Shown here: piece by piece, positions 36,090-48,129 of the stretch
Numbering within the stretch: position 1 is the first letter of the stretch
How the letters are laid out: each line of letters opens with the position of its first letter
Source: Euonymus europaeus
Taxonomy: Eukaryota > Streptophyta > Magnoliopsida > Celastrales > Celastraceae
Direction: 5' to 3'
Length of the DNA: 64,000 bases
NCBI GenBank assembly: GCA_963580455.1
Contig: OY756957.1
Coordinates: 25,388,501 to 25,452,500, forward strand
Program-made: the position numbers and the translations under genes
Notes under the pieces: model-generated
The model's database searches: none
What the model was told of the DNA's origin: nothing
Seen by the model: only the letters and a program-made list of their open reading frames with translations

Positions 36090-39001
36090 ATGGGCATAAT
36101 GGTTTGGCTTCGTCCCAGGTTTTGTTCACATCTTCTTTTCTTATTGATTTTCTGTCTCTCTGTTCTTTCTTTCTCTTCCGGCAAGAAACATCATTCGAAA
36201 GGTATCAGAAATTCTACAATACATAATTCTCCACCTATAAGTTCGACAGAAATATCCCCAAATAGTTACCTTTCAATTGCGCCAGCTGAATTTCTGGGAC
36301 CAGCTTTGTCTCCAGCACCACCATCAACTGATCCAATATCAATACCCCCAAATAGTGACATCGCAATTGCACCAGCAGAAGCTCATGCAGCAGCTTCGAC
36401 CCCAACACCATCATCAACTAGAAAGGTTGTGAAGGCTGTTGCTGCCACAGCTGCCGTTTGTCTATTGATTGCCGGGATGGCCTTCGCCTTCTTCTACCTG
36501 AGATTTACAAGATGCAGCCAGAAAAATGAGACCAATACAGGCTGCCAACAAGAAGAAGCTTCCATGGTGGCTCCTAAAGAGTTTCAGGTAAATGCTAAGA
36601 AAGTGAGAGGATTAGTAATGGATGAAAATGGACAGAATGTTCTTTATATGAAAAAATCAGAAGATGGGCAACTTAGAGTTACATTCCAGAAGATCAGGGT
36701 TAGTCCAAGTTATGGAGAAGGGGTAGAAGAAGAAGACAAGGAGATGGATGCCACCAGAGGAATACTGGAAAAATCTAAACGAACAAGACGTTCATTTGAC
36801 CACAAGTACTGTTCTACAATTGATTCCGAGAAGGTGAAGAAATCAGCTCCAAAAAATCCGACTCTGTCTCATGAAGTTGAATCTTCAGTTACACGAACAC
36901 CAAAGCCTGCACAACCTCCTAATCTTCCCAAAGCGGTTCCAACGAACCAAACTCAACTTTCACCTCCCCCCCCTAAAGAAAAGAAAGTCACTATGCCGCC
37001 ACCGCCACCACCACCATCACAACCTCCTGCTCCCCCTCTCCCTCCACGAGCTTCATATCTTCCTCCACCGCCTCCTATGCCGCTGCCACCATCAACAACT
37101 CTTCGACCACAAAGGGCTGGTGGTATGAATTCGTCAGTGAAAACACCATCTGCACCAAAAGGAAAATACCATCCGCACCAAAAGGAAAAGAAAGTCACTG
37201 TGCCGCCACCGCAACCTCCTCCCCCTCCCCCTCCCCCTCCTCGTGCTTTACATCTTTCTTCACCTCCGCCACTGCCACCATCGACAACTCTAGAGACGAA
37301 AAACTCTATTCGACCACCGAGGGCTGGTGGTATGAATTCATCAGTGAAAACACCATCTGCACCAAAAGGAAAAATGAATAATAAGAGCGAGGCGTTGGCT
37401 TCGACAGAGGAGGGTCTGAAAGGTACAGGTCATGATCAGATGAAGCTGAAGCCACTACACTGGGAAAAGGTTGCAGTTAACGCTGATCATTCAGTAGTGT
37501 GGGATCAGATCAACGATGGGTCTCTCAGGTAATCTGCAATGAAATATACAGACGCATCAAGTCTTCCTGAGTTTTTTGATTCCTTGATATGGTTTTTTTT
37601 TTTACTGGCAACTATCTAATGGTGATGTTTCATTTCTGTTTCTGCTAATGATTTTATGCGCTATTCAGAGTTGACGATGATCAAATGCAAGCACTGTTCG
37701 GATACACCAACACCTCTGGCAAACCTCCAGATGTAAATAACGCCCGATCAAGTTCAAGAAGTTATAATCCTGCCCCAGTTGCTAAAGCCTTTATCCTTGA
37801 GCCTCGGAAGTCCCAGAACACAGCAATCGTAATAAAATCTCTAGAAATTTCATGCAAGGAAATCCTTGATGCACTTATTGAGGGCCAGGGACTCCCTGTC
37901 GAGACCCTTGAAAAACTAGCCAATATTTCTCCAACCAAAGAAGAAGCAGACAAAATTGTGCAATTCAGTGGCAATCCAATCAAACTAGCAGATGCTGAAT
38001 CATTTCTGTACCACATTCTGAAACCCATTCCTTCAGCATTTATCCGTATCAATGCAATGCTCTTCAGATCAAATTATGAGCCAGAAATTCTTCACCACAA
38101 GGAGTCCTTGCAAATACTTGAATTGGGGTGCGAGGAACTAAGAACTCGTGGGCTCTTCTTTAAACTCCTTGAAGCCATTCTCAAGGCTGGAAATAGAATG
38201 AATGCCGGAACCTCTAGAGGCAACGCACAAGGTTTCGACCTTAGTGCTCTTCGAAAGCTTTCTGACATTAAAAGCACTGATGGGAAAACAACACTACTTC
38301 AATTTGTCGTGGAACAAGTGGCCCGATCAGAGGGTAGAAGTTGCATGATCAATCAAAATCATATATTTGGCAGAATTAGCAGTGAACAAAGCGAAAACAG
38401 AGATTTAAATTCGGAAAGAAAGACAGCAGAAGAGACAGATAAAGAGTACCTAGTACTGGGCTTATCGGAAGTGGAAGCTTTAAGTACTAAATTTTCCAAT
38501 GTAAAGAAAGCGGCAAGCATAGAGTACAACAGTTTCATCAATACAAGCAACTCTCTGACAACTCGTGTTGCAGAAAATCATATGCTTGTGAAACAATGCG
38601 CCGATGGTGAAAGGGGTGGATTTTTTAGAGAGATGAAAGGATTTTTGGAGGAGTGTGAGGAGGAGATTAATGTGGTCAGACAGGAGCAAACAATGGTAAT
38701 GGAGCATGTGAAGAGAACAACGGATTATTACCAGGCAGGGACTTCCAAAGATAAAGGAGAACACCCCCTCCAACTGTTTGTTAATGTGAAAGATTTTCTT
38801 GATATGGTTGATCGTGCTTGCATAGATATTTCTCAAAAGTTGCAAAAAAAGAGTAGGACAGCAAGTATAGGATCATCGATCATGCTCACCCCCAACAAGA
38901 TCACCACAACAATAACTCCTGTGAGGTTTCCAGACTCCCGCCTACTTTTAATGTCAGATATGTCTGGAACATCTTTCAGTGAATCAGATTTTGATTTCTG
39001 A
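36090..39001 (+). CDS. Class I formin-like protein (FH1-FH2)
   Basis: Two exons, 36090-37528 and 37669-39001, give 923 residues. I start at the ATG at 36090; an ATG three codons on (36099) is also possible. Layout, typical of plant class I formins: signal peptide (1 to about 30, FLLIFCLSVLSFSSG), Pro/Ser-rich outside segment with repeats of SIAPAE, a membrane span at about 113-139 (ATAAVCLLIAGMAFAFFYL), a proline-rich FH1 region (about 290-440), and an FH2 domain from LKPLHWEKVAVNAD (about 452) to about residue 870 with GNRMNAG and FDLSALRKLSD. FH2 dimers nucleate and cap actin filaments, and the membrane anchor links actin to the plasma membrane and wall. The short tail after FH2 has no further domain. 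The FH1 region contains a 207-bp in-frame duplication. Confidence 0.93.
36975..37380 (+). repeat. 207-bp in-frame duplication in the formin FH1 region
   Basis: KEKKVT at 36975 and again at 37182 each start a unit of polyproline, then a linker RAGGMNSSVKTPSAPKGK. The offset of 207 bp is 69 codons. The second polyproline part has diverged in length. Confidence 0.9.
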
Positions 39002-39473
39002 GAAACAGTTGGCTAATTTTCGAAAAATATAGGATGAATGTTGAAAATGAACAAACAAGGTGTTCATTCTTAATATAGATATATTGTGGTGCCAATCTAC
39101 TTGTTTGCTTTTCATTTTTCAATATTAGTTTTACCGTCCTTGACTTTCTTGTAAAAACATGTAAAGCTTACCTAAGTTTAATGCTATAACCAGATCTAAA
39201 ACTAGGAATGGACCTGAAATACCCTCACGTACTTGCTCTTTGAGAGAGAAAAAAAAAAGAAAAAGAAGAATTTGATTTAAATACCAATAACATTAACCTG
39301 CAATACCAAATTATATTTCCTCGATTGGGGATCAGAAAATTTATCAGCCATCACATCTGTATAAACAACAAACATCAATATGTACAAGTTTAAAAGAAAG
39401 AAAGGACTTTCAGGCACAAAGGAACAACGTATATGAAAAACAGATATGAGGTTGGCATTAACCATTTGTCACT

Positions 39474-39675
39474 TGAAGTGATCTTTGATCCCATAGTTAA
39501 AAGCATATTTGACTTAACTAGAACAAAGTAAGCTGGGGAAAAGGAATGTAAATCTAGGACAAGCTGTAACCATAGAGTGCTGGTTGAAGTGATCCCATAC
39601 TTAAAAACATATCTGAGTTAACTTGAACAAAGTAAGCCAGTGGAAAGGGAATGGAAATCTACGACCAGCTGTAAC
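39474..39675. repeat. About 110-bp tandem duplication
   Basis: TGAAGTGATC...GAACAAAGTAAGC...GCTGTAAC occurs twice, starting at 39474 and 39585, with about 80 percent agreement by eye. Confidence 0.85.
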
Positions 39676-41430
39676 CTCAAAGGAGTGGGTTTGGATCTGT
39701 ATTTCTCCAAACACAAAAAAGAAACATATTCCAGATACAGTTACAGACATTTGCACTGCAAGCACCTAACATATAGATCAAACAACATAAACGACAATTT
39801 GAAATGCTTGCTCAACACACGAAGCTAAGAAATTAAGATGATTTATGGGAAGAGCATGCAAACTTTCAAATAAAAATAAAAACTGATGTCCATGGCTATT
39901 TTTGACTTATCTAGATTACATGAGTCAAAGCATCTTTAAAAATCCTCATCTACAATTGTAATACTGCATCAGTCGGTTGTTTTATCACAAGATGCACATT
40001 ATGTTACTTTAGTGAAGATAATGGATTTAATATTCCCAACTGTTCTCACCGAATGTCTGGCATTATGATCGGAAGCCTTCAAAATATATATCACTACAAA
40101 CAGAATGAAAATGTTGGAAATGATGCCAATCGAGGAAAAAAGAAAAAGTAACTAGACAAGGGGGAAGGAGAAAAACAGAGGTACTCAATAAAGATAGGCC
40201 CAAACTGCACATATACAAAACAAAATTTACACATCAACGCACATATATGTCAATACAAGAGTGTGTGTTTCCAAATGTCATATTTATGGGCATCTTAAAT
40301 ATTCAATCGAACTATGATTAGAACTTAGAAGCTTCATAAACATATCTTTGAGAAGCCATTTGTCTGAACTCAGTTTAATTTTAGTTAAAACAGACACAAG
40401 CTGGATTGTTTCTATAAATAGTAGTAACTGAAAACTAGTTTTCACCAAAATGCTTTATTATGGTCGAAGGAACAAACAGTTTGCTTCGTTGATAGTTTTC
40501 ACTACTTCGTTTGGTGATAAAAATAGTTTATCTGGGGGTGAACTTGCATATTCCCACCCTTCCCACAACAACAATGGTGAAAGGAGCCTTGTCAACTGGA
40601 TTTGACCATCCAAAGCTCCTCAATCAGAAACATAACCTTTTCTCAATGCAATTCTTTAATCAATTGATGCTCATCATTCATAACATTCATCATTTGATCA
40701 TTATAGTTTATCAGGTATATAAGCCACAAGTCCACAGCCAGAAGAACTACCACTGAACCAACTTCAAAACCACAAGGGAACCTTTGAACAAAGTAACTTA
40801 CAGTGACAAAAAAAAGAAGCATAATTGTCTAATCTACCCAAGTTATTACATCAATGATTAAGACAGAATGCAATTTAGCAATATACTATCAAATATAATG
40901 GCAGAAGATCTCAATCTAAAAGCCACATTGATAGAAATCCCATTGGTTTACTAGAAAAAGAAAGGAACCAGCCTTAATAAAATCTTAAAGAAAGTTAACA
41001 TAAAGAACAAATTCCTTCCACTCACTTTCATGGCAGCAGCGATAATCCAGGTGCTCGTTATGATCAGTTAAAAGCTATCCTCATGATCATAATTCAAGAT
41101 CTCTGCAAAACAAAACATATATTTGATAGACTTATTAATTTACTGCAAAGATTTTGGCTATTTGTAATAGCATCATAACTAAGAGATACTTTCATAATAT
41201 ATAAGATCATCCATTCATCCTTGACAAGCAAATACATATCGAGGCCAGGCAATGGGATGTAGATTTAGAGTTAATAAGACCTGTCCCCTCTTAATCCCAA
41301 ATCCCAACCACAAACCCTGAAATTTCAACTTTAACCGCGCACACAACCACCCTAAAAAATTTCATATTTCACAACATTTCCCAAAACCCTAAACAAGATC
41401 GAAAACCCACATGTCCATGTTCCGGGTTAG

Positions 41431-42195
41431 GAGAATAACCTTGTGAATCCAGAAGATGAATTTGGCATCATGCTCTGACCCTCCTTTTCGTATCCATAAT
41501 GCCAACTGCTTGTATCGTTTGGCCCTGGAAGTTTTCATCGAACAATGCTCGTACGGACCTCAATCGTCCATGAAAAGAGAAAGCAAGAAAAGGAAAATCC
41601 TAACTTTTGGTATCCAAAACATGTTACAAGCAATGAATGATTTGCTTAAAATACAACGGATAGCATACAAATTCACTTATCCCACTGCCACTCAGGCAAA
41701 GCGCAAATAAACATTGATTTTCGATCGGAGTTTGGAACAACCCGATCGACTGGTTCTTACAAGGGGATGCTGTAATCGGTTCCTTATATCTCCGTCGGAA
41801 ACCAAACCAGCTCGGGCAGATCGTATCAACCGTGTCTGAGGCAGACAAACAGAGGGCACCACGAAGTGATGCCACTTGGAGAGAAATAGACAGGTACTAA
41901 CAGGGAAAGAGTGAGATTTACACATATTTTCCTCGGAAGTTGCTGCTGCCCAATTTGGATTCGAATACGGTTTTTGAAGTGACAGTTTATCTTTCTGGAA
42001 TTTTTTCTTAGTTGATTTTGCAGTCTTCGGTTTATTATAGATTTTTTTTTCTTTTTCTGAATCGCAGATTGGATGTTTGTGAGATCCGGGTCTGGCAGTA
42101 GCACATCTTCCAATCAAGTTACCAGCAAGTGTTGCCTCATGCGATGGAAAATTCTTGTTATAGCTCTTCATCAGGTGATGATGTTGTTGCGCCAT
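41431..42195 (-). other. Possible short minus-strand transcript or small gene
   Basis: A 167-codon open frame runs from 42195 to 41692 (start MAQQHHHLMKSYNKNFPSHE). Downstream on the same strand a second short frame starting MKTSRAKRYKQLALWIRKGG ends at a GT donor (about 41440), and an acceptor near 41107 would add only RS and a stop. Neither matches a family I know, and the plus strand is also open at 41456-41710. It could be a noncoding RNA, a small gene with an upstream frame, or chance. Confidence 0.25.
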
Positions 42196-43232
42196 ATGTG
42201 TAAAATAAAAAATAAAAACTTACGTTGTTTACGTAATTAATTATTTGAAAAGTGTTTGCAGGGTAATAAAAATTCGGATAGGGGTTGATCTGGTTGGACT
42301 GTTTACAAGATATTTATATATATTTGAATCAAATTAATTTAGAATTTCAATGTACTTTATTGATCATATAAGGATTGACTTAAATTAGATAAATAAATCA
42401 AAAAATAATTCAATCCGAAAAATATTGTTGCGTTCTACTCAATCTTAATTTTAAACTGGACAATTTTGCATTTGAACCAAGGTTTTGAATAAACAGTATA
42501 TGTCCAAATCAAACAATCCAGATTGACAGAATTTTGTCATTCCATGTCCAAAACTCTTAACACCGACTTACGAGCAATAATGAGCAGATAAGCTATAAAA
42601 AATATTTTTAAAACTTTCAGTACAGTTCCTTCAATTTGTTTCCCTGCACTACCTACTAGGTTAAAAGATTCAGACCCAAAAGCCAAAAAAATCATAACCA
42701 AATTGTTCCAGAAAAAACACTCCGTCACAACTTTTTAAGAGTTACTGATGACTGGCATATCACCACTACAAAAGATCAAATAAACTGCACAAACATGGAC
42801 TAGAGGATATAAATATAATAATACCATAACCATTTCTTGTGTATTGAAGCACTTTATCTCTTCACATACTAATATGGGTTATGGGTCCTCTACATCAGCA
42901 TATGCACCATATAAATAAGAACCTTAACTCATAAGAAAAGCAAAGCAGTATGCCAAACTACACCAAATCTGCGACTACAAAACTGAGACTACTGAAACCA
43001 GAGTGTCTTAACACTAACTGAAGAAACGCAAATAAAAGAGAGATCATATGAACGGTGCGGCTAGATATTCATAAAAATTGGTATCTATAATCCTATGTGA
43101 CAATCACCATAACCACTCATTATGGATACCAAGAGTTATAAATACATATCATTTTCGTTGAACAAAACACCTAAACAGAGAGCATTCCTACGACCTTACC
43201 TATCATCCGAGAGGAACGAGCCAGCCTGAATG

Positions 43233-43361
43233 TCAGCCTGTGTCCATGTACACAATGGAAACATAGGACTTAACGCATTCTGGGCAGAGCCCACTCCACT
43301 CAAGAATCCTCTTGTGACAGATTTGACAAAGCCCGTTGAGCACACAATGGACGTTGAACAT
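43233..43361 (-). pseudogene. Duplicated RING half-domain: relic or alternative last exon of the RING gene
   Basis: Minus-strand translation downstream of the RING gene contains CQICHKRILEWSGLCPECVK, clearly a copy of the RING gene's CLFCHKRILEGDGRCPGCRK, followed by an early stop after VYMDTG. Around it the nucleotide sequence (42750-43370) also matches 43440-43920, so this is a tandem duplicate of the gene's 3' end, offset about 530-700 bp. A plausible acceptor (CTTTAG) precedes it at 43362-43363. The first RING cysteines are not present in it. Confidence 0.75.
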
Positions 43362-43762
43362 CTAAAGAAAACTTAATCGTCAATGAGGAAAAAAATGCAG
43401 AAAGCTAAAGATCATCTAAACTCAACAAAATAAGAGAGCGAAAACAGAAACAGAAGTCCAATATGCATCACTACAAAAGATCAAATAATTCAATAAAAGC
43501 ATGGAAACAAAAGGGTATATAATAAGCTATCCACATTTGTTCTATTGAATGCAATACCACCTTATCTATTCACATTCCAAGCTCTACCGTATATATAAGA
43601 ACCAAGCTCATAAGAAAAGCAGCTCAATTCCCGGGTGCCAAAAGTAATAAGCCTATTACCCAAATCTATGCCTACGAAAACCAGAGAGTCTAACACCATC
43701 CAAACAAATGAGACACGCAAAGAAAACAGAGACCCGACACAACACCTAAATCGAGACAGTTC

Positions 43763-45052
43763 CTAGGACCTTTCTATCATGCTAGAGGAACGAGCTACTC
43801 GTAATGTCAGGTCATGTCCATGCACACTCGATCCAGCCTCCATAGCAATATGCTCATAGGGCTTCCTGCAGCCCGGGCAGCGGCCATCCCCCTCAAGAAT
43901 CCTCTTGTGGCAGAATAGACACAGCATGAACCCGCACAAACAGGGCAAAAAACTCGAGTCTGTGTGATCCAAATCTTCATAGCAGATTGGACATGAGGAA
44001 GGCACGATTGCTGCACTGCGACGCATCCGTGGGATCCGTCCCTGACCAAAATGCCGATCAGTATTTGGAAAACTGCGCTGCTTCAACAAATTCGGCAGAC
44101 TTTGAGGCCTAAAGGCATCATCAGGTCTCCACGCCCGGCTATGCATGGGGTTCTTAGGAACCATTCTAGGACCCTCTTGCTTTGAATTCTCAAGACCCAA
44201 ACGCACCCCAGTTGAAGATCTTGAATTCAAGTGCTTAACAGGCTCAGTCTCCGAGGGTGGTTCCTGACAAGAATATCTGGATTCTTGATTATCGCTAGCT
44301 ACTAAAGCATCAGCAACTGCTTCCCAATCATCCAAGCATCCGTCATCCTCACCTTCTTCCTCTTCAGTTATGTTTCCAGAGCAACAGCCACCACTGCTGC
44401 TACTGCTACTCCCGGTAAAATGAGTTCCAGAATCAGTACCGCCTATAAGAATGCTTGTGGGACTGTTGGAAGGCGACTCTGTATCGCTCACGTGATGGAT
44501 GGATCCATCATTCTCCTCAATCCCGTGGAACCTTCGCCTCATCTCTAGATCATCCAAGGGCCGGTTTCTCTCACTGCCCACAACGGGCATGCGTGCTCTA
44601 TTGGTCCCATCCTTAAACCCCTTGTCCTTCACAGAACCTGACAAAACTCCCAGGAACACAATTAAGAATAAGATCTGTTTTGAAAAGAAACAGAACAAAA
44701 AATCACAAAAAACAAGATTGCCCCCAAACAAACACACCTTGAGAAAGCCATTGCTCGCGACGAGCGTCACGCTTGCACTGCTTCAATTTGGCACTACGGT
44801 TGGCCTAAATCCCCGAAAAACAAACAAAACAATCAATACAGAAACAAAAATCAAACAAACACCCATTCGTACACATTCAGATAACAAAATACATAAAATC
44901 AATTCTACATACAAACGTGAAGAGATTGAAAGACGGAGAAAAAAACATACCCGCCTCTTCTTGCCGAAATCTCTGACGCTGGGGACAGAAGAAAGGTAGA
45001 CGTTGACGGAATCAGAAACCATGGTTGCAGAATTGGATTGGACTTGCGACAT
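43763..45052 (-). CDS. RING-type protein with NOT4-like all-cysteine RING
   Basis: Minus-strand exons 45052-44951, 44804-44738 and 44637-43763 give 347 residues. The start (MSQVQSNSATMVSDSVNVYL) leads into a basic segment (FGKKRRANRSAKLKQCKRDA), an acidic/Ser-rich middle, and a C-terminal RING at about 273-313 with spacing C-x2-C-x13-C-x-C-x4-C-x2-C-x10-C-x2-C, that is, eight cysteines and no histidine, as in the NOT4 RING of the CCR4-NOT complex. It lacks the RRM that follows the RING in NOT4, so it is a different plant family that probably acts as an E3 ubiquitin ligase; substrates are not known. The second ATG at codon 11 is an alternative start. A copy of the RING's second half lies just downstream. 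Confidence 0.88.
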
Positions 45053-46402
45053 CAGATTCTTTGAAAAAACCCTAATTTCTGGATGAAGAGAAAGAGAGAG
45101 ATTTTTATAGAGAGAATCGAAATATACGAAACTGTTCCAGATAGAGAATTATAAAAGACGAGGATAGTAGATAACGGAAACCACTCTGCTCCGCTCGCCC
45201 TCTTTCACGAACTCTTAGAACAGGAACCTTGGATCGGTATATATAGCTCCATGTTTACTCAATTACCCCCAACATCTCACCTTATTTACAGGGATACTCA
45301 AGAGAAGCTATCGCAAATTTCCACACAAGTTGTGGGTAATTTAGTCATGATGAGGTTATATTTGTGAGACTCAGAATGAGAAACGATGTCGTCATGGATC
45401 AGTCAATGTGGCGTCGTTTTGCATTCATTTCATTTTTTTTTGGCTCTGTTCATTTTTGTACTATAGTTGAGTTAGTTAACGTCATTCTTTTTTTTCTTTT
45501 TCTTTTTTTTGAAAATCCTAATTCTGTTTTAGACATTCATTAGGGTGTTGCGTGAATCAATTGAGATGTAATGCATTTCGAAAAAAAGAGGTATGAGAAT
45601 AGAGATTGCTGTAATGATTTTTGGTGAAATATCGTACTCAAATGAAATTACAGTCATGCAAAGTGATTTAAATAAATACGTTACATAATTGATTGACAAT
45701 GTCACTTAAATGGTTGTGATTTTAAATAAGAATATATTTCATGAAATGTATAGTGCAGCTCTCCAACCCAAAAAAAAATAAAAAAACAACTTTATTCACT
45801 GTTTTTTTAGTTAGGGTTCATAGCAGCAGATTTGGGAGGTCCATATGATTTTTTTTTCTTTCTTGGAGCTTCATGAATTGATTTTAAGTTTGGTAGGAGA
45901 TTAGGAGAAATCCATGTGTGTGTTTTTTTCTTTCCTATGGAAGTCGGCATGGTGATTTTTGGGCTGCAACCTACAACATACTCACATTTTGTTTTATTGT
46001 GAGTATACTCAGATGGGGTAGTAGAGTTGAGGGAAGAGGGAATGGGATCAGGAAAGAGGAAGAGCCTCTTGCCTTTTTCTTCCTCCCTTGGCATAGATCT
46101 GTCATTTCCTCCCCTCGCATAGAATTTTTTTTTTCTTTCTATTTTTTGTGTTGAATAAGAATTTTGAGGGGTTGTTTACCACATCGTCTCCAATAGAGGT
46201 GAAATCTCGATCTTCTCATCCATTTGTCGTGGATTTTTCACCACATTGTTTCTTCTCGTGTGTTTCAACTCCATATATTTGATGCTCGATGATGAGACTC
46301 CATATATTTAGTATGTTCGAGTTCATTCCGAGACAGTGTCATCTAGTGTCGTTCATATTGTCTTATGTTTGTAATTTTTTAGGCTGCTTTTGTGATAGTG
46401 TG

Positions 46403-46437
46403 TATATATACATGCACACTGTGTGCACGTATATATA
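46403..46437. repeat. 35-bp near-perfect palindrome
   Basis: TATATATACATGCACAC and GTGTGCACGTATATATA flank a single T, with one mismatched pair. Confidence 0.95.
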
Positions 46438-46473
46438 GGGTTTGGTTGCCCAAGCCCAAAGTGATTTCGGGCT

Positions 46474-46494
46474 CGGGTCGGGTCGGGTCGGGTC
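46474..46494. repeat. Tandem CGGGT units
   Basis: Four consecutive copies of CGGGT, next to the repeat pair that follows. Confidence 0.95.
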
Positions 46495-46514
46495 AAGGCC
46501 TACGGGTCAAATGA

Positions 46515-47110
46515 TGAGGCCTATCGAAATGTGTTGGAGTTGAAGAACACTTAACAAGTGTTAAAGCTCCCGCCCAACACATAACAAAACATTTTTGAAG
46601 GTTTGGTGAGTTGGGCTTAACCCATTTGCCAGCTTTAAGAAAAATAAAACAATGCGGACTCGATGTATCAATGTGAACCGGATAACTCATATATAAATAT
46701 GATGTATCTAGTGAACTGAAAACCTAAAATGGATAATATTATTGGTGTGTATGAGAGTGTGGATTTACAACATAGTATCAAGTTATTCGGTACAGTTGAA
46801 CTCTTGAATATGACTTTTACTTCACTTATTAAGTCTGTGCTATAATTCAGCCCATTAGTGCAAGGAAGAGTTAGTCTCACATCGAAATATGTGGGAGTTG
46901 AAGAAGACTTAATAAGTGCTAAAACTCCTCCCAACACATAAAAATGTATTTCCCAAAGTTTGATAAGTTGGGCCCAGCCCACTTACCAGCTTTAGGAAAA
47001 ACAAAGTCGTGTGGGCCTGATATATCTATGTAAATCGAATAATCCATATATTAGCTCGATGTATCTATTGACCCGAACGACTTAAAACGAACAATATTAT
47101 TGTTGTATTT
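46515..47110. repeat. Pair of diverged direct repeats, about 375 bp apart
   Basis: GGAGTTGAAGAACACTTAAC near 46528 and GGAGTTGAAGAAGACTTAAT near 46892 start two related stretches that both go on to CCCAACACATAA, GAGTTGGGC/AAGTTGGGC and CGATGTATCTA-type sequence. The motif of a cytosine-rich line after 'CACATCG' resembles ends of plant LTR or TRIM elements, but no LTR borders were found. Confidence 0.7.
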
Positions 47111-48129
47111 ACAACATAAAATTACAAATATGAACAAAAACCGCATATATATCCAACACTGCCAAAACAGAATATTCTCAGCCTTTGATGTAACCGCATG
47201 AACAAAATCATCCCCAAATGACTAGGTTCTCTCATCGTAATTTTAAGGGCAGTCTAGGTCACTCTAGATTCAGCTACAGCCACATTTGATACTAGATCAT
47301 AGCTCTCAATAAAAGCAAAATGTCCTCAATCCTATATTCTCGATCGATCGGAACTTGAACATGGAGTGAGATTAGTTAACGTCAATAGTTTACACTTTAC
47401 ATTACAGTTGAGTTTCAAGGAAATTATCGTGTTGTTTGTTATTTTGTTTGATGGTATGCCACTTAAACATTTGATATGAGTCTAAACTTAGACCATCAGA
47501 TTCGCGCACAAAAATTTCTAACAATGTTTATTAACACCAATTGAAAAACTATTCGACATATAGGTCCACCATGTTTTTGTGGTTTCTGTGATGGTTGGTT
47601 TCTATTCTAAACTTAGTAATCAACAAAATAGTGTTTGTTTACACCCAATTTTCTGGCTTGATGCGTGAGTCTTCCGTGTTTTACGCTTATCCTGAATTCC
47701 CCTGCGCGTGCTCTACCCAAGTTCATATTTTACTTGTCATTTTGCATTAGAAAGTACTAATCTTCACTTGGTTCTGATAATGTATGTATTTGCTCGAGTC
47801 AAAAGGAAAAGGAGTTATTCTCTTCTGTTTATGCAGTGCAGAAGTGGAGACATTACTTGCTCGGGGAAAAAACATTCGGAGTTAGAAATTATGCTTGATA
47901 TGTCATACATTGAGAACTTACAAAGATGATAACACTCCCTGCCAAGATTATGGATTCTTTCCCATAGAGCCATGCCAAAAATTCAGAGCCATCGACTCCA
48001 AAAGATCGACTAGTTTAAACTTTAAACCATTCGTATTATGTTTATTAGTCTTGATAACATTTATTTCTATAAAGCAAAGGGCTTCACCTTATTTTGCGAG
48101 TTGGATATGGAAGTGGATCCTGGTATATT

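Larger units (their letters stand above)
39002..43232. other. Gene-poor spacer between formin and RING gene
   Basis: No recognised family is encoded. Items seen: a diverged tandem repeat at 39474-39675, an AT-rich middle, and two minus-strand open frames near 41.4-42.2 kb that may be a small or noncoding transcript. Sequence 42750-43360 repeats, diverged, at 43440-43920. Confidence 0.5.
45053..48129. other. Spacer with repeats between RING and ALDH10 genes
   Basis: The first 400 bases probably hold the RING promoter, including an ACGATGTCGT-type motif and GGCGTCGTTTTGC near 45410. Further on lie a palindrome (46403-46437), a GGGTC run (46474-46494) and a pair of direct repeats (46515-47110). 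A 95-codon minus-strand frame (46094-45807) ends in a basic, peptide-like tail but has no signal peptide. No family recognised. Confidence 0.5.

Noticed and set aside
36953..37198. Gly-rich minus-strand frame across the formin FH1 region
   Set aside because: Antisense of polyproline codons, not a gene.
45807..46094. 95-codon minus-strand frame with a basic, peptide-like C-terminus
   Set aside because: It lacks a signal peptide and any recognised peptide motif; kept only as a note in the spacer entry.
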